Assembly: GCF_023517795.1 (NCBI RefSeq)
Contig: NZ_CP082928.1
Location: 2,356,001-2,420,000, forward strand
Length of the DNA stretch: 64,000 nucleotides
Direction of reading: 5' to 3'
Source of the DNA: Pseudomonas fulva
GTDB lineage: Bacteria; Pseudomonadota; Gammaproteobacteria; Pseudomonadales; Pseudomonadaceae
The first letter of the stretch is position 1; each line of letters begins with the position of its first letter. The notes below the pieces were generated by a model. That model was not told where the DNA came from and did no database searches. It saw nothing but the letters and a program-made list of their open reading frames with translations. The position numbers were made by a program, and so were the translations under genes. This document shows positions 33,057 through 44,961 of this stretch, one piece after another.

Positions 33057-34007
33057 ATGACATCACCCGCCCCCATTGCCCAGTTGCTGATGATCGGCCC
33101 CTTGTCGCCAGCACTTGTGGAACGCATCGAACAGACCTACCGCGTGCATCGTTTCTGGGAAATCGATGACCAGCCCGGCTGGTTGCGCACCCATGCCGAC
33201 AGCATCGACGCCATCGCCACCAGCGGCGTATTCGGCGCCAGGGCGGAGCTGATCGAGGCGTTGCCGAATCTTAAGGCGATCATCAGCTTCGGCGTGGGCT
33301 ACGACGCGATCGCCGTCGATACCGCGAAGAAGCGTGGGATTACCGTGACCAATACGCCGGGGGTGCTGGACAACTGCGTTGCCGATACGGCCGTGGCGAT
33401 TCTGCTCGACCTGGGCCGCCGGATCAGCGAGGCGGACCGCTTCGTACGGGCGGGTGAGTGGCAGAACGCGCGTTTCCCACTGGCCGGCAGCATCGGCGGC
33501 AAGGTGTGCGGCATCGTCGGCATGGGCAATATCGGCCGGGCCATCGCCAAGCGCGTCGAGGCCTTCGGCATGACCGTCATCTATCACAACCGCCGCCGCC
33601 GGGACGATGTCGCCTATACCTATCACGAAACCCTGGAGGGCCTGCTCGAAGCGGCCGACTACGCCGTGCTGGTGGTGCCCGGCGGCAGCGCCACGGACAA
33701 GTTGATTGGCGCCGAGCAACTGCGCGCCCTCGGCCCGAAAGGCTACCTGGTGAATATCGCCCGCGGCTCGGTGGTGGATGAGCAGGCCCTGGTCACGGCG
33801 CTGCAGCGTGGCACCATCGCCGGCGCGGCCCTCGATGTATTCGCCGACGAGCCCCAGGTGCCGGCCGCACTGCTGGCACTGGATAACGTGGTGCTCACCC
33901 CGCATATCGGCAGCGGCACCCACGAGACCCGCCAGGCCATGGCCGACCTGTTCTTCGCCAACCTCGACGGCTTCTTCAGGCAGGGCAAGGCGGTGACGCC
34001 GGTTTAG
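33057..34007 (+). CDS. D-2-hydroxyacid dehydrogenase (hydroxypyruvate/glyoxylate reductase type)
   Basis: The 316-residue NAD(P)-dependent enzyme has the split substrate domain and an intact Rossmann core, KVCGIVGMGNIGRAIAKR (GxGxxG). The catalytic triad of the family is visible: Arg in NIARGSVVDE, Glu in DVFADEPQVP and His in TPHIGSGTHE. The arginines after YHNRRRR favour NADPH. It should reduce glyoxylate or hydroxypyruvate to the D-hydroxy acid in the cytoplasm. AGGAG lies upstream of the ATG. It is divergent from the NRAMP-like gene with a 278-bp regulatory gap. Confidence 0.87.
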   Translation: MTSPAPIAQLLMIGPLSPALVERIEQTYRVHRFWEIDDQPGWLRTHADSIDAIATSGVFGARAELIEALPNLKAIISFGVGYDAIAVDTAKKRGITVTNTPGVLDNCVADTAVAILLDLGRRISEADRFVRAGEWQNARFPLAGSIGGKVCGIVGMGNIGRAIAKRVEAFGMTVIYHNRRRRDDVAYTYHETLEGLLEAADYAVLVVPGGSATDKLIGAEQLRALGPKGYLVNIARGSVVDEQALVTALQRGTIAGAALDVFADEPQVPAALLALDNVVLTPHIGSGTHETRQAMADLFFANLDGFFRQGKAVTPV

Positions 34008-34083
34008 GGTCCGCTGCCGTTTCAAGGCGACCACAGGGCCGGGCCCGTGGGTGAAACGGCAACAGGCCCTCGTGATCGGCAAT

Positions 34084-34121
34084 AAAAAACCGCTGTCCCG
34101 TAACCGGAGCAGCGGTTTTTT
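34084..34121. terminator. Bidirectional terminator between dehydrogenase and trpA
   Basis: AAAAAACCGCTG (34084-34095) and CAGCGGTTTTTT (34110-34121) are complementary, giving a T-tract on both strands between the converging genes. Confidence 0.88.
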
Positions 34122-34131
34122 GTGTCGCGGC

Positions 34132-36248
<2,117 letters not shown>

Positions 36249-36282
36249 TCAGGCAGAAAAGCGATTAGTTTTAACCGATAGG

Positions 36283-36297
36283 TGAGTAAATATCACA
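36283..36297. promoter_or_regulatory. Candidate TrpI binding site upstream of trpB
   Basis: GTGA-GTAAATA-TCAC is an inverted repeat with LysR T-N11-A spacing (TGAGTAAATATCA). It lies in the AT-rich region upstream of trpB, where TrpI sites are found in pseudomonads. Exact TrpI consensus is not recalled, so this is inference from geometry and position. Confidence 0.5.
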
Positions 36298-36447
36298 TGT
36301 TTACGATGCGGCTGCGCCAGTGAAGGGGGGCCGCGTCACGGCGGTGCACGTCCAAATAATGCGGCATGAGTGCCTGGCAGTTGGTGTTTTCACAGGCTTG
36401 ATCAATAATCGCAGCGCTAGCAAATTTACGCACAGGTAGGTGGCGTC

Positions 36448-37116
36448 ATGAAAACAGGATGGTTGTGGCTGTTCCCAGGTATCGGCGCGCTGCTGCTGGC
36501 CCTTGCCATCGGCATTCAGGTCTCGCGTATCAGTGGCGAGGCGCAGATGACGCGCACCGAGGGCTCCATCGTGGATATCGAGGGTGGCTGCCCGACGGTG
36601 TCGTTCACCACCCTGGATGGCACCCTGGGCGAGCATCACAGCAGCACCTGCAGCACGCCGCCGTCGTTCGCTATCGGTGAGCGCGTGGCGGTGTATTACG
36701 ACCCGCAGGACCCCGAGCGCGCCCACCTCGACAGTTTCGAGCAGAACTGGATAGGCAGCCTGATCGCCGGCGGTATCGGCGCGGTCTTTCTGGCGATCGG
36801 CCTGCTGTTCGTGTTGCCGCCGCTGCTGGCCAAGCGCCGCGCTATCCGGTTGCTGGCGACCGGCACGCCGGTTCAGGCCGAGCTGGTGGACGTCGAGCTC
36901 AATGGCACGCTGAGCATCAACGGCCGCAACCCCTACCGCATCGTCGCCCAGTGGTTGAACCCGCAGACCAACAAGCTGCACGTGTTTCGCAGTGACAACC
37001 TGTGGTTCGATCCGGGCCCCTACATCAGCGAGTCGCTGGTCACGGTGATGATCGACCCGGCCAACCCCAAGCGCTACAGCATGGATACCCGCTTCCTGCC
37101 CGAGCTGGCGGACTGA
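36448..37116 (+). CDS. DUF3592 membrane protein inserted between trpB and trpI
   Basis: The 222-residue protein has a TM helix at about 4-23 ([19 protein letters not shown]). An extracytoplasmic beta-rich domain with two cysteines follows ([29 protein letters not shown]) and ends in the [16 protein letters not shown] motif of the DUF3592 family. A second TM pair lies near 100-127, and a second similar domain ends [16 protein letters not shown]. The two VxVxxDPxxPxR endings show an internal duplication. Function unknown. Its stop is one base before the trpI ATG, so the two are probably one transcript. It separates genes that are adjacent and divergent in the pseudomonads I know. Confidence 0.75.
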   Translation: MKTGWLWLFPGIGALLLALAIGIQVSRISGEAQMTRTEGSIVDIEGGCPTVSFTTLDGTLGEHHSSTCSTPPSFAIGERVAVYYDPQDPERAHLDSFEQNWIGSLIAGGIGAVFLAIGLLFVLPPLLAKRRAIRLLATGTPVQAELVDVELNGTLSINGRNPYRIVAQWLNPQTNKLHVFRSDNLWFDPGPYISESLVTVMIDPANPKRYSMDTRFLPELAD

Positions 37117-37117
37117 G

Positions 37118-38011
37118 ATGGCCCAGCAGCTGCCGTCGCTCAATGCCCTGCATGCCTTCGAGGCGGCCGCAAGACTGGGCAGCGTCAGCCGTGCGGCCGT
37201 CGAGCTGCACGTCACCCACGGCGCGGTGAGCCGGCAGATCCGCACCCTGGAGGAGCAGTTGGGCGTGGCGCTGTTCAGCAAGGACGGGCGTGGCCTGAAG
37301 CTGACCGACGCCGGTATGCGCCTGCGAGACGTGAGTGGTGAAAGCTTCGCCCGGCTGCGCCAGGTGTGCGGCGAGCTGCGCCAGCGCGAGGTCGATACGC
37401 CGTTCGTGCTCGGCTGCCCGGGCAGCCTGCTGGCGCGCTGGTTCATTCCGCGCCTGGATCGGCTCAACGGGGCCTTGCCGGATCTGCGCCTGCAGTTGTC
37501 CACCAGCCAGGGCGAACTGGACCCGCGCAGCCCCCAGGTGGATGCCACGCTGCTGTATGCCGAGCCGCCCTGGCCGGCCGACATGCAGGTCTTCGAACTG
37601 GCGCACGAATCCATCGGCCCAGTGATCAGCCCGCAGCATCCACGCTTTGCCGAGCTGAGCGCCGCCGCGCCGGCCGCGTTGCTGCACGAAGCGCTGTTGC
37701 ACACCACTTCACGGCCCCAGGCCTGGCCGCAATGGCTGGCAGCGATGGGCCTCGATCCGTCCGCCATGGGTCTGGGCCAGGGCTTCGAGCACCTCTACTA
37801 CCTGCTCGAAGCGGCGGGGGCCGGCCTCGGCGTGGCCATCGCGCCGCTGCAACTGGTGGCCGATGACCTGAAGGCGGGGCGGCTGGTCGCGCCCTGGGGT
37901 TTCGTCGAGACCGAAGCACGCCTGGCCCTGTGGGTACCGCAGCGGCGCAGCGGCGGGCGCGCCGAGCGGTTGGCCGGCTGGTTGCGAAGTGAGTTGCAAA
38001 TCGTGCAGTGA
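37118..38011 (+). CDS. trpI: LysR-type activator of trpBA
   Basis: The 297-residue regulator matches TrpI as I recall it from P. aeruginosa. Shared segments are [29 protein letters not shown] with the recognition helix, [27 protein letters not shown] and [12 protein letters not shown], plus [15 protein letters not shown] near the end. With indoleglycerol phosphate it should activate trpBA and repress itself. Normally its start lies about 100 bp from trpB. Here 956 bp and a DUF3592 gene intervene, so its own promoter and autoregulation have probably changed. Confidence 0.9.
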   Translation: MAQQLPSLNALHAFEAAARLGSVSRAAVELHVTHGAVSRQIRTLEEQLGVALFSKDGRGLKLTDAGMRLRDVSGESFARLRQVCGELRQREVDTPFVLGCPGSLLARWFIPRLDRLNGALPDLRLQLSTSQGELDPRSPQVDATLLYAEPPWPADMQVFELAHESIGPVISPQHPRFAELSAAAPAALLHEALLHTTSRPQAWPQWLAAMGLDPSAMGLGQGFEHLYYLLEAAGAGLGVAIAPLQLVADDLKAGRLVAPWGFVETEARLALWVPQRRSGGRAERLAGWLRSELQIVQ

Positions 38012-38105
38012 ACCGCCGGCAGGCGAGAACCATCGCCGGCGGGCGTCGGTCATAGCATCGGCCCCGCGATCTGCCCGGGGCCGTCACCAAGAGAGGGATT
38101 TGCCG

Positions 38106-38606
38106 ATGAACAGGATGCAAAAGCTGGGCGGCCTGTTGGCCGCTATGGCGCTGGCGAGCCTGGCGCACGCCGAGTCGCTGAATATCGAGGGGATTGGCCT
38201 GTCGCGCGACGTATCGTGCAAGGGCCAGGACGTGAATATTTCCGGCAACGCCAACGTGATTCACCTCAAGGGTGATTGTGGCGCGGTGGAGATTGCCGGC
38301 TCGGAACACAAGGTGACGTTGGATACGGCCAAGTCGTTGAGCGTTGCCGGGGCCGAGCACGAGGTGGCCGCCGAGCGCGTCAATGCGCTGAGTGTCGACA
38401 CCACGGACAATCAGGTGCGTACGACCGTTGCGGGCGGCGAGCAGCCGGCGCTGGTCGAGGTCACGGGCGCCGATCAGGTGCTGGACCTGCAGTTCGAGGG
38501 GCTGGTCAAGCTGGATGTCAGCGGTTCGGATCAGCAGGTGCGCTGGCGCGGCGACGAGCCTGAGGTGCAGATGAGCGGCATCGACAACAAGGTCGAGCGC
38601 CGATAG
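38106..38606 (+). CDS. DUF3060 secreted protein
   Basis: The 166-residue protein has a signal peptide (LGGLLAAMALASLAHA) followed by short beta repeats typical of DUF3060: DVNISGNANVIHLKGDCGAV, VEIAGSEHKVTL, LSVAGAEHEVAAE and LDVSGSDQQVRWRG. Each carries a G/T-x-x-[HN]-x-V turn. Two cysteines (CKGQD, GDCG) flank the first repeat and probably form a disulfide. It is likely periplasmic or surface-located, with a beta-solenoid-like shape. AGAGAGGGA precedes the ATG. Function unknown; I recall a similar gene near trpI in P. aeruginosa. Confidence 0.72.
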   Translation: MNRMQKLGGLLAAMALASLAHAESLNIEGIGLSRDVSCKGQDVNISGNANVIHLKGDCGAVEIAGSEHKVTLDTAKSLSVAGAEHEVAAERVNALSVDTTDNQVRTTVAGGEQPALVEVTGADQVLDLQFEGLVKLDVSGSDQQVRWRGDEPEVQMSGIDNKVERR

Positions 38607-38611
38607 AAATG

Positions 38612-38632
38612 GGCGCCCCGGGCTGGGGCGCC
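38612..38632. terminator. Hairpin between converging DUF3060 and gloA genes
   Basis: GGCGCCCC (38612-38619), loop GGGCT, GGGGCGCC (38625-38632). It lies in the 33-bp gap between converging stops; no T-tract on either side. Confidence 0.5.
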
Positions 38633-38639
38633 GTATTCA

Positions 38640-39167
38640 TCAGTCCACGTCGGTGAACTGGATGATTTCCACCCAGTAGCCATCCGGGTCCTTGATAAAG
38701 GCGATGTTGCGCATGCGCCCGTCGGTCAGGCGCTTCTGGAACTCCACGCCGAGGTCTTCGAAGCGCTGGCAGGCGGCCTTGATGTCCGGTACCGCGACGC
38801 ACAGGTGACCGAAGCCGCGCGGGTCGCTGTTGCCGCTGTGGTACGAGAATTCGGGGTCCTTCTCGGTGCCATGGTTGTAGGTCAGTTCCAGCACGCCGGG
38901 AATGGATTTGCGCCATTGGTGACGCGCGTCCGGGTCAGCCGGGATCTGCGATTTGTCAGCGATCAGCGCCAGGAAGTACAGGCTGAATTCGGCATCCGGG
39001 AAATCCTTCTTTTCCAGCAGGGTGAAGCCCAGCACGCGGGTGTAGAAGTCCAGGGACTTCTCGAGATCCTTCACGCGGATCATGGTGTGGTTGTAGACGA
39101 AGTCCGCCGTGGCGACGTCAGGCTTGCCGGTCACGCCGGGCAGGGTATTGAGTTCATCGAGGGTCAT
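38640..39167 (-). CDS. gloA: Lactoylglutathione lyase (glyoxalase I)
   Basis: The 175-residue vicinal-oxygen-chelate enzyme converts the methylglyoxal-glutathione hemithioacetal to S-lactoylglutathione. Metal ligands are visible: His in VYNHTMIRVKD, Glu in LELTYNHGTE, His in GFGHLCVAVPD and Glu in GYWVEIIQF. The longer N-terminus and the KKDFPDAEFSLYFLAL segment are those of the eukaryote-like, Zn-type glyoxalase I group rather than the short Ni-type. Cytoplasmic; stands alone. Confidence 0.93.
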   Translation of the reverse strand: MTLDELNTLPGVTGKPDVATADFVYNHTMIRVKDLEKSLDFYTRVLGFTLLEKKDFPDAEFSLYFLALIADKSQIPADPDARHQWRKSIPGVLELTYNHGTEKDPEFSYHSGNSDPRGFGHLCVAVPDIKAACQRFEDLGVEFQKRLTDGRMRNIAFIKDPDGYWVEIIQFTDVD

Positions 39168-39299
39168 GGGGCGTCTCCATCAGGTGAGTGGACGATTCGA
39201 ACAGTCATGGGGCCAGTAGATGGCCTCGTGGGGTGGGTTTTTCAAGGTGGTCGCTGGCGCGATGTCTGAATGGTGGGAGTAGGCGCCCGGTCTACATCC

Positions 39300-39365
39300 T
39301 GTGGAGCGGGCGGGGACGCCTAGTCCATGCCCGCGATTTTTCGCGCGCATGGCGCGCTCCCACAG
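39300..39365. repeat. REP-like element, free copy 2
   Basis: It reads TGTGGAGCGGGCGGGGACGC, then CTAGTCCATGCCCGCGATTT, then TTCGCGCGCATGGCGCGCTC and CCACAG. The outer ends GTGGAGCG and CGCTCCCAC are complementary. It matches 23910-23973 and, inverted, 56759-56822. It fills the gap between gloA and the phosphodiesterase gene. Confidence 0.72.
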
Positions 39366-39384
39366 GTATTGCATGCAATCACCA

Positions 39385-39843
39385 TCAAACCTCCAACCCA
39401 ATCATCTCCGCCCGCACCCCATCCCCATCGATATGCAGAATGGCCACCCCAATCGGCAACTTGAACCGCCGCGGGCCGGCGCTGCCGGGGTTGAGATAAA
39501 GCACGCCATCGCGTTCTTCATGCAGCGGTTTGTGCGAATGCCCGGCGATCACCACGTCGAGGCCCGCGGCCCTGGGGTCGATATCCAGCCCTTTGAGGTC
39601 ATGCAGCACGTACAGGCTGACCGCACCGAAGCGCAGCGTCAGGCGCTCGGGGATGGCATCGGCCCAGGCGTCGCCATCGTTGTTGCCGCGCACCACCGAC
39701 AGGGGCGCGATGCGTTCGAGCTCGGCTAGGATCTGCGGCCCGCCGATATCGCCGGCGTGGATCAGATGATCGACACCCTGCAGCGCCGCCAGCGCCTGGG
39801 GCCGCAACAGGCCGTGGGTATCGGCGATCAGGCCAATCTTCAT
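39385..39843 (-). CDS. YfcE/MJ0936-type phosphodiesterase
   Basis: The 152-residue calcineurin-like metallophosphoesterase has all the metal-binding motifs: IADTHG, HAGDIGG, VRGNNDG, LHDLKG (in place of the usual H-G/H) and AGHSHKP, then NPGSAGPRR. It probably hydrolyses phosphodiesters in the cytoplasm; the natural substrate of this family is not settled. Length is typical. It lies between the REP-like element and the ilvD terminator. Confidence 0.87.
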   Translation of the reverse strand: MKIGLIADTHGLLRPQALAALQGVDHLIHAGDIGGPQILAELERIAPLSVVRGNNDGDAWADAIPERLTLRFGAVSLYVLHDLKGLDIDPRAAGLDVVIAGHSHKPLHEERDGVLYLNPGSAGPRRFKLPIGVAILHIDGDGVRAEMIGLEV

Positions 39844-39940
39844 GGGTTCTCCTGCATGGTCTTTCTAGGAGCAGGCTCGCCCGCGATGCGTTCCGTAAAC
39901 CGTGGGCCCGGTCGAGCGAAGCGACACCCGGGGCGTTGCC

Positions 39941-39973
39941 AAAAACAGAAAACCCGGCACAAGGCCGGGTTTC
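39941..39973 (-). terminator. Terminator of ilvD
   Basis: On the minus strand AAACCCGGC pairs with GCCGGGTTT (39950-39958 and 39964-39972), followed by TTCTGTTTTT. It starts about 19 bases beyond the ilvD stop. Confidence 0.75.
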
Positions 39974-39991
39974 CGTTACAGCGTGACGGGA

Positions 39992-41830
39992 TCAACCGTC
40001 CAGCAGCGCCTTGTTGCGCACGGCGCCCTTGTCGGCGCTGGTGGCGAGCAGGGCGTAGGCCTTGAGGGCGGTGGTCACCTTGCGGGGGCGTTGCTCGGCC
40101 GGTTTCCAGCCCTTCTTGTCCTGCTCGTGGCGGCGATGGGCGATTTCCTCGTCGCTGACCAGCAGGTTGATCGAGCGGTTGGGGATGTCGATCAGCACCT
40201 TGTCGCCATCCTTGACCAGGCCGATGGCGCCGCCAGCAGCGGCCTCCGGCGAGGCGTGGCCGATGGACAGGCCCGAGGTGCCGCCGGAGAAGCGGCCGTC
40301 GGTGAGCAGGGCGCAGGCTTTGCCCAGGCCCTTGGATTTCAGGTAGGAGGTCGGGTAGAGCATTTCCTGCATGCCCGGGCCGCCTTTCGGGCCTTCGTAG
40401 CGGATGATGACGATGTCGCCTTCCTTCACCTCGTCATTGAGGATGCCGCGCACCGCGCTGTCCTGGCTTTCGAAGATCTTGGCGTTACCCTCGAACACGT
40501 GGATCGACTCGTCGACGCCGGCGGTCTTCACCACGCAGCCATCGAGGGCGATGTTGCCGTACAGCACGGCCAGGCCGCCTTCTTTCGAGTAGGCGTGCTC
40601 GACGCTGCGGATGCAGCCGTTCTCGCGGTCGTCGTCCAGGGTTTCCCAACGGGTCGACTGGCTGAACGCGGTCTGGGTGGGGATGCCCGCCGGGCCGGCC
40701 TTGAAGAAGTGGTGCACGGCTTCGTCATCGGTCTGGGTGATGTCCCACTTGGCGATGGCTTCGGCCATGGATTTGCTGTGTACGGTCGGCAGGTCGGTGT
40801 GCAGCAGGCCGCCGCGGGCCAGGGAGCCGAGGATGGAGAAGATGCCGCCGGCACGGTGCACGTCTTCCATGTGGTACTTCTGGATGTTCGGCGCCACCTT
40901 GCACAGCTGCGGCACCAGGCGCGACAGGCGATCGATGTCGCGCAGGTCGAAGTCCACCTCGGCTTCCTGGGCGGCCGCCAGCAGGTGCAGGATGGTGTTG
41001 GTCGAGCCGCCCATGGCGATGTCCAGCATCATGGCGTTCTCGAACGCCTTGAAGTTGGCGATGTTGCGCGGCAGCACCGAGTCGTCGCCTTCGCCGTAGT
41101 AGCGCTTGCACAGCTCGACGATGGTGCGCCCGGCCTTGAGGAACAGCTGCTCGCGGTCGCTGTGGGTGGCCAGGGTCGAGCCGTTGCCCGGCAGGGCCAG
41201 GCCCAGGGCTTCGGTCAGGCAGTTCATCGAGTTGGCGGTGAACATGCCGGAGCAGCTGCCGCAGGTCGGGCAGGCGCTGCGCTCGTATTCGGCGACTTTC
41301 TCGTCCGAGGCGGTCGAGTCGGCGGCGATCACCATGGCGTCGACCAGGTCCAGGCCGTGGCTGGCCAGCTTGGTCTTGCCGGCTTCCATCGGCCCGCCGG
41401 AAACGAAGATCACTGGGATGTTCAGGCGCAGGGCGGCCATCAGCATGCCGGGGGTGATCTTGTCGCAGTTGGAGATGCAGACGATGGCGTCGGCGCAGTG
41501 GGCGTTGACCATGTACTCCACGGAGTCGGCGATGATCTCGCGGCTCGGCAGCGAATAGAGCATGCCGTCGTGGCCCATGGCGATGCCGTCGTCGACGGCG
41601 ATGGTGTTGAATTCCTTGGCCACGCCACCGGCCTTCTCGATCTCGCGGGCGACCAGCTGGCCCAGGTCCTTGAGGTGGACGTGGCCGGGCACGAACTGGG
41701 TGAAGGAGTTGGCGATGGCGATGATCGGTTTCTTGAAGTCTTCGTCCTTCATCCCGGTGGCGCGCCACAGGGCACGGGCGCCGGCCATGTTGCGGCCGTG
41801 GGTGGAGGTCTTCGAGCGGTAATCAGGCAT
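39992..41830 (-). CDS. ilvD: Dihydroxy-acid dehydratase
   Basis: The 612-residue Fe-S enzyme makes the 2-keto acids for valine and isoleucine from dihydroxy acids. Cluster cysteines are visible in [12 protein letters not shown] and [12 protein letters not shown], with the family signature [21 protein letters not shown] near the C-terminus. Length fits the E. coli-type enzyme with a [4Fe-4S] cluster. AGGAA lies upstream of the ATG. The 226-bp gap upstream, to the end of cheB, shows no clear motif. A terminator follows. Confidence 0.97.
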   Translation of the reverse strand: MPDYRSKTSTHGRNMAGARALWRATGMKDEDFKKPIIAIANSFTQFVPGHVHLKDLGQLVAREIEKAGGVAKEFNTIAVDDGIAMGHDGMLYSLPSREIIADSVEYMVNAHCADAIVCISNCDKITPGMLMAALRLNIPVIFVSGGPMEAGKTKLASHGLDLVDAMVIAADSTASDEKVAEYERSACPTCGSCSGMFTANSMNCLTEALGLALPGNGSTLATHSDREQLFLKAGRTIVELCKRYYGEGDDSVLPRNIANFKAFENAMMLDIAMGGSTNTILHLLAAAQEAEVDFDLRDIDRLSRLVPQLCKVAPNIQKYHMEDVHRAGGIFSILGSLARGGLLHTDLPTVHSKSMAEAIAKWDITQTDDEAVHHFFKAGPAGIPTQTAFSQSTRWETLDDDRENGCIRSVEHAYSKEGGLAVLYGNIALDGCVVKTAGVDESIHVFEGNAKIFESQDSAVRGILNDEVKEGDIVIIRYEGPKGGPGMQEMLYPTSYLKSKGLGKACALLTDGRFSGGTSGLSIGHASPEAAAGGAIGLVKDGDKVLIDIPNRSINLLVSDEEIAHRRHEQDKKGWKPAEQRPRKVTTALKAYALLATSADKGAVRNKALLDG

Positions 41831-42056
41831 GACGGATTCCTGCGGCTAATCAGGTAGGCATTGATAGAGGGGTGAGCGGATCAGCGGCAGATGACCGCGA
41901 AGCAAGGTGGCATGGCGCACGACGGGATCTCCGTCTGCCTGCCCGGGCTCACAGGCCCGCCGAAGGGTGGCTGGCGGGAAATGCCCCGATTCTACGCCGC
42001 ACCGGGCGGGGGAGGAAAGGCTGGCGGCTGCCAGCCGTCCCGCAGTTGCGAGCGCG

Positions 42057-43118
42057 CTAACCGCGCAGAATGGCGGCCGGGATCTGCTCCAGGGGGATTT
42101 CCCGGCTGACCGCGCCAAGCTTCATGGCTTCCTTGGGCATGCCGTAGACCACGCAGCTGGCCTCGTCCTGGCCGAGGGTCAGGGCGCCGGCCTCGAACAT
42201 TTCGCGCAGGCCACGGGCGCCGTCGTCACCCATGCCGGTCATGATGATGCCGGTGGCGTTGGCCCCGGCGGCGCGGGCGGTGGAGCGAAACAGCACGTCC
42301 ACCGAGGGCCTGTGGCGGCTGACCGGCGGGCCGTCGACCACATCGACCACGTACTGGGCGCCGCTGCGCTTGAGCAGCAGGTGGCGGCCGCCCGGGGCGA
42401 TCAGGGCGCGACCGGGCACCACGCGGTCACCATGGCGCGCCTCCAGCACCTCCAGTTCGCACAGGCCGTTGAGGCGCTCGGCGAAGGCGGCGGTGAAGCG
42501 CTCGGGCATGTGCTGGACGATCACCAGCGCCGGGCACACCCGTGGCAGGCGGGTGAGGATGTATTCCAGCGCCTGGGTGCCGCCGGTGGAGGTGCCGATG
42601 GCGACGATGCGCTCGGTGGTGCGCGCCATGGCACCACTGGCGGGCGGCAGGATGGCGTCGGCGCTGAGCTTGGCCTGGGGCGCGGCGGGCACCGCCTTGT
42701 TGGCCAGGCGTCGCACGTTGGCGCGGGCCGCCGCCTTGACCGCATTGACCAGGTCATCGCTGGCGTCGACCAGGAATTTGCTGAGGCTGGCCTGGGGTTT
42801 GGTGACGATGCTCACCGCCCCTGCCGACAGCGCCTGCATGGTGGTGGTGGCGCCCTTTTCGGTGAGCGTCGAGCAGATCACCACGGGGGTGGGGTGTTCG
42901 GCCATCAGTTTGCGCAGAAAGGTGATGCCGTCCATGCGCGGCATCTCGACGTCGAGCACGATCACGTCGGGCCATTGACGTTGCATCTTGTCGAGGGCGA
43001 ACAACGGGTCGGCGGCGGTGCCGATGACTTCGATCGCCGGGTCGGCCGCCAGCACCTGGGAGAGCACCTGGCGCACCACGGCCGAGTCGTCGACGATCAT
43101 GACTTTTATGCTTTTCAT
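42057..43118 (-). CDS. cheB: Chemoreceptor methylesterase/deamidase CheB
   Basis: The 353-residue protein has a receiver (D10-D11, phosphoacceptor D56 in [14 protein letters not shown] near 107 in VTKP) and a methylesterase domain with catalytic Ser in [11 protein letters not shown], His in VQHMPERFT and Asp in MTGMGDDG. It removes methyl groups from the array's receptors when phosphorylated by CheA. It is the last gene of the cluster. The ATG at 43118 overlaps the cheD stop (TCAT 43115-43118), so I prefer it over a TTG two codons upstream. Confidence 0.95.
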   Translation of the reverse strand: MKSIKVMIVDDSAVVRQVLSQVLAADPAIEVIGTAADPLFALDKMQRQWPDVIVLDVEMPRMDGITFLRKLMAEHPTPVVICSTLTEKGATTTMQALSAGAVSIVTKPQASLSKFLVDASDDLVNAVKAAARANVRRLANKAVPAAPQAKLSADAILPPASGAMARTTERIVAIGTSTGGTQALEYILTRLPRVCPALVIVQHMPERFTAAFAERLNGLCELEVLEARHGDRVVPGRALIAPGGRHLLLKRSGAQYVVDVVDGPPVSRHRPSVDVLFRSTARAAGANATGIIMTGMGDDGARGLREMFEAGALTLGQDEASCVVYGMPKEAMKLGAVSREIPLEQIPAAILRG

Positions 43119-43633
43119 TTCCAATGCTGTCCAGCGCGGAGCCCGGGGGCGTTGAGTGGCAGGCTTTGCTTCAGGGCGACCTGGCCGCTCCAGATATCAA
43201 AGATGAGATTGCGGTGGCGGGTACCGCCGACATGCTCGCCGTAACAGGCGAGGTTGCGCTCGGCCAGCAGGCGGCGGGCCATGGCGACGTTGTGCTGGCC
43301 CACATGCTGGCGCCGGGAGTGGGCCAGCTCGGCGAACATGTGGGCGCCACCGAAGATCCGCGCCTGGTAGTCGCCCAGCGCTGTGCCGCTCTGGCTGATC
43401 GCATCGCACAAAAGGCTCATCACCTCGTCGCCATAACGCCCGTCGCTCTGGGCGCTGGGGCGGCCACGGGTGGGCAGGATGAAATGGCACATGCCGCCCA
43501 GGCGTGCCTGGGGATGCCAGAGCACGATCGACACGCAGGAGCCGAGCAAGGTGCGCACGCGGGTGTAGAGCCCGCCGAAGTGGTAACCGCCGGGTTGCAG
43601 ATAAACCTCGGTGATAGCAGGGCGTTTAGGCAT
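43115..43633 (-). CDS. cheD: Chemoreceptor glutamine deamidase CheD
   Basis: The 172-residue protein has the CheD active-site segment [14 protein letters not shown] (catalytic Cys) and GGMCHFILP (catalytic His), and the FGGAHMF motif. It deamidates receptor glutamines and may interact with the array's CheY or a phosphatase, as in other bacteria with CheD. It overlaps cheR by eight bases upstream and cheB by four downstream. Confidence 0.95.
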   Translation of the reverse strand: MPKRPAITEVYLQPGGYHFGGLYTRVRTLLGSCVSIVLWHPQARLGGMCHFILPTRGRPSAQSDGRYGDEVMSLLCDAISQSGTALGDYQARIFGGAHMFAELAHSRRQHVGQHNVAMARRLLAERNLACYGEHVGGTRHRNLIFDIWSGQVALKQSLPLNAPGLRAGQHWK

Positions 43634-44441
43634 TTGGCTTCTGGTAGATCGAGGGTTTTATGACCTTGAGGGTGTCGTTGACGCCGTTCAGGCTCTCCGA
43701 GTGGCTGATGATGAAATGGCCGCCCGGGCGCAGGTGGCTGAGCAGCCGTGCGACCACCTGGCGCTTGGTCTCGGCGTCGAAGTAGATCATCACGTTGCGC
43801 AGGAAGATCACGTCGAACAGCCCTACATCCGGCAGCGCGTTGTTGAGGTTGATCTGGGCGAAGCGCACCCGCTGGCGCAGGGACGGGGCGATCATCATCC
43901 GCCCCTGGTTGTCGTCGACGCCGCGCAGGCAGTGCTTGACCAGCAGATGGCGGGGGATGTTCTGGCCGTCCTCGAGGTCGTACACGCCGTTGCGCGCCTG
44001 GGTGAGGATGCGCTGGCTGATGTCCGAGGCGAGGATCTCCCAGGGGCGCTCGCCCAGGCGTTCGGCCAGCAGCAGGGCCAGGGTGTAGGGCTCTTCGCCG
44101 CTGGAGCAGGCGCCGCTCCAGATGCGCAGGGGGCGGCCGCTGGGAATCGCGCCGGGCCTCTGCAGCAGCTCGCGCAGGAAGTCGAAGTGCTTGGGCTCGC
44201 GGAAGAAGTAGGTTTCGTTGGTGGTGAGCAGGTCCACGCAGGTCTGCAGCTCCGCCTTGTCCTTGCCGACCAGGCGGAAGTATTCGCCATAGGTGGCCAT
44301 GGCCAGTGCGCGCAGGCGCTTGTTGAGGCGGCCGGCCACCAGGGTCTTCTTGGTATCGGACAGGTGAATGCCGGCGATATCGTGGATCAACTGGCGGAAC
44401 TGGCTGAACTCGGTATCCGAGAGCGTGGCTTGGTTCGACAT
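43626..44441 (-). CDS. cheR: Chemoreceptor methyltransferase CheR
   Basis: The 271-residue enzyme methylates receptor glutamates with S-adenosylmethionine. It has the N-terminal helical domain (FRQLIHDIAGIHLSDTKKTL), the SAM-binding IWSGACSSGEEPYTLA motif, ASDISQRIL and FDVIFLRNVMIYFD. I start it at ATG 44441, one base after the cheW stop; a GTG five codons upstream is possible. The partner MCP at 44962 ends in GYVRFQE, an aromatic tail that could tether CheR. Confidence 0.95.
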   Translation of the reverse strand: MSNQATLSDTEFSQFRQLIHDIAGIHLSDTKKTLVAGRLNKRLRALAMATYGEYFRLVGKDKAELQTCVDLLTTNETYFFREPKHFDFLRELLQRPGAIPSGRPLRIWSGACSSGEEPYTLALLLAERLGERPWEILASDISQRILTQARNGVYDLEDGQNIPRHLLVKHCLRGVDDNQGRMMIAPSLRQRVRFAQINLNNALPDVGLFDVIFLRNVMIYFDAETKRQVVARLLSHLRPGGHFIISHSESLNGVNDTLKVIKPSIYQKPNA

Positions 44442-44442
44442 G

Positions 44443-44958
44443 TCAGTGACCGGCACCCTGTTGCTGCGCCTGATTCAGCGCGACGTATTCCTCGGCGGAG
44501 ATCACCCGGCCGATATCCAGCATCACCACCAGGCGGTCATCGAGCTTGCCCATGCCACGAATGAAGTCGGCGCGAATGCTGCCGCCAAAGGCAGGCGTCG
44601 GCTCGATATGCTCGGCGCCCAGCTCGCGCACTTCATTGACCGCATCGACGACGATGCCGATCACCTGGGTATGGCCTGGCCCGGCGATCTCCAAGATCAC
44701 GATGCAGGTGCGTGGGCCGATGGCGGTTGCTTGCCCGCCGAAGCGTTGGCCAAGGTCCACCACCGGCACCACGGCGCCGCGCAGGTTGATCACGCCGAGA
44801 ATGCTCGGCGGCATCATCGGCACCGTGGTCAGCCGGCCGTAGCCGATGATTTCGCGCACGGCGCGGATCTCCACCGCGAACAGCTCGTGGGCCAGGGTGA
44901 AGGTCAGGTACTGGCCCGACTCCGCCGTGGCGTTGTCGAGCAGCCGTGGTTCACTCAT
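44443..44958 (-). CDS. cheW: CheW coupling protein (second of two)
   Basis: The 171-residue protein is one CheW (SH3-like) domain: YLTFTLAHELFAVEIRAVRE, ILGVINLRGAVVPVVDLGQRF and IGIVVDAVNEVREL, with receptor-contacting positions intact. It links receptors to CheA. It lies directly downstream of the MCP gene (three bases between) and upstream of cheR. It shares its general plan with the other CheW at 46662, so the system has two couplers. Confidence 0.93.
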   Translation of the reverse strand: MSEPRLLDNATAESGQYLTFTLAHELFAVEIRAVREIIGYGRLTTVPMMPPSILGVINLRGAVVPVVDLGQRFGGQATAIGPRTCIVILEIAGPGHTQVIGIVVDAVNEVRELGAEHIEPTPAFGGSIRADFIRGMGKLDDRLVVMLDIGRVISAEEYVALNQAQQQGAGH

Positions 44959-44961
44959 GGG

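Noticed and set aside
39866..39895. Further REP copy (TAGGAGCAGGCTCGCCCGCG)
   Set aside because: Only a partial resemblance to known pseudomonad REP ends; no second arm is present.
39902..41857. 651-codon plus-strand open frame opposite ilvD
   Set aside because: ilvD is unmistakable on the other strand, including cluster cysteines.
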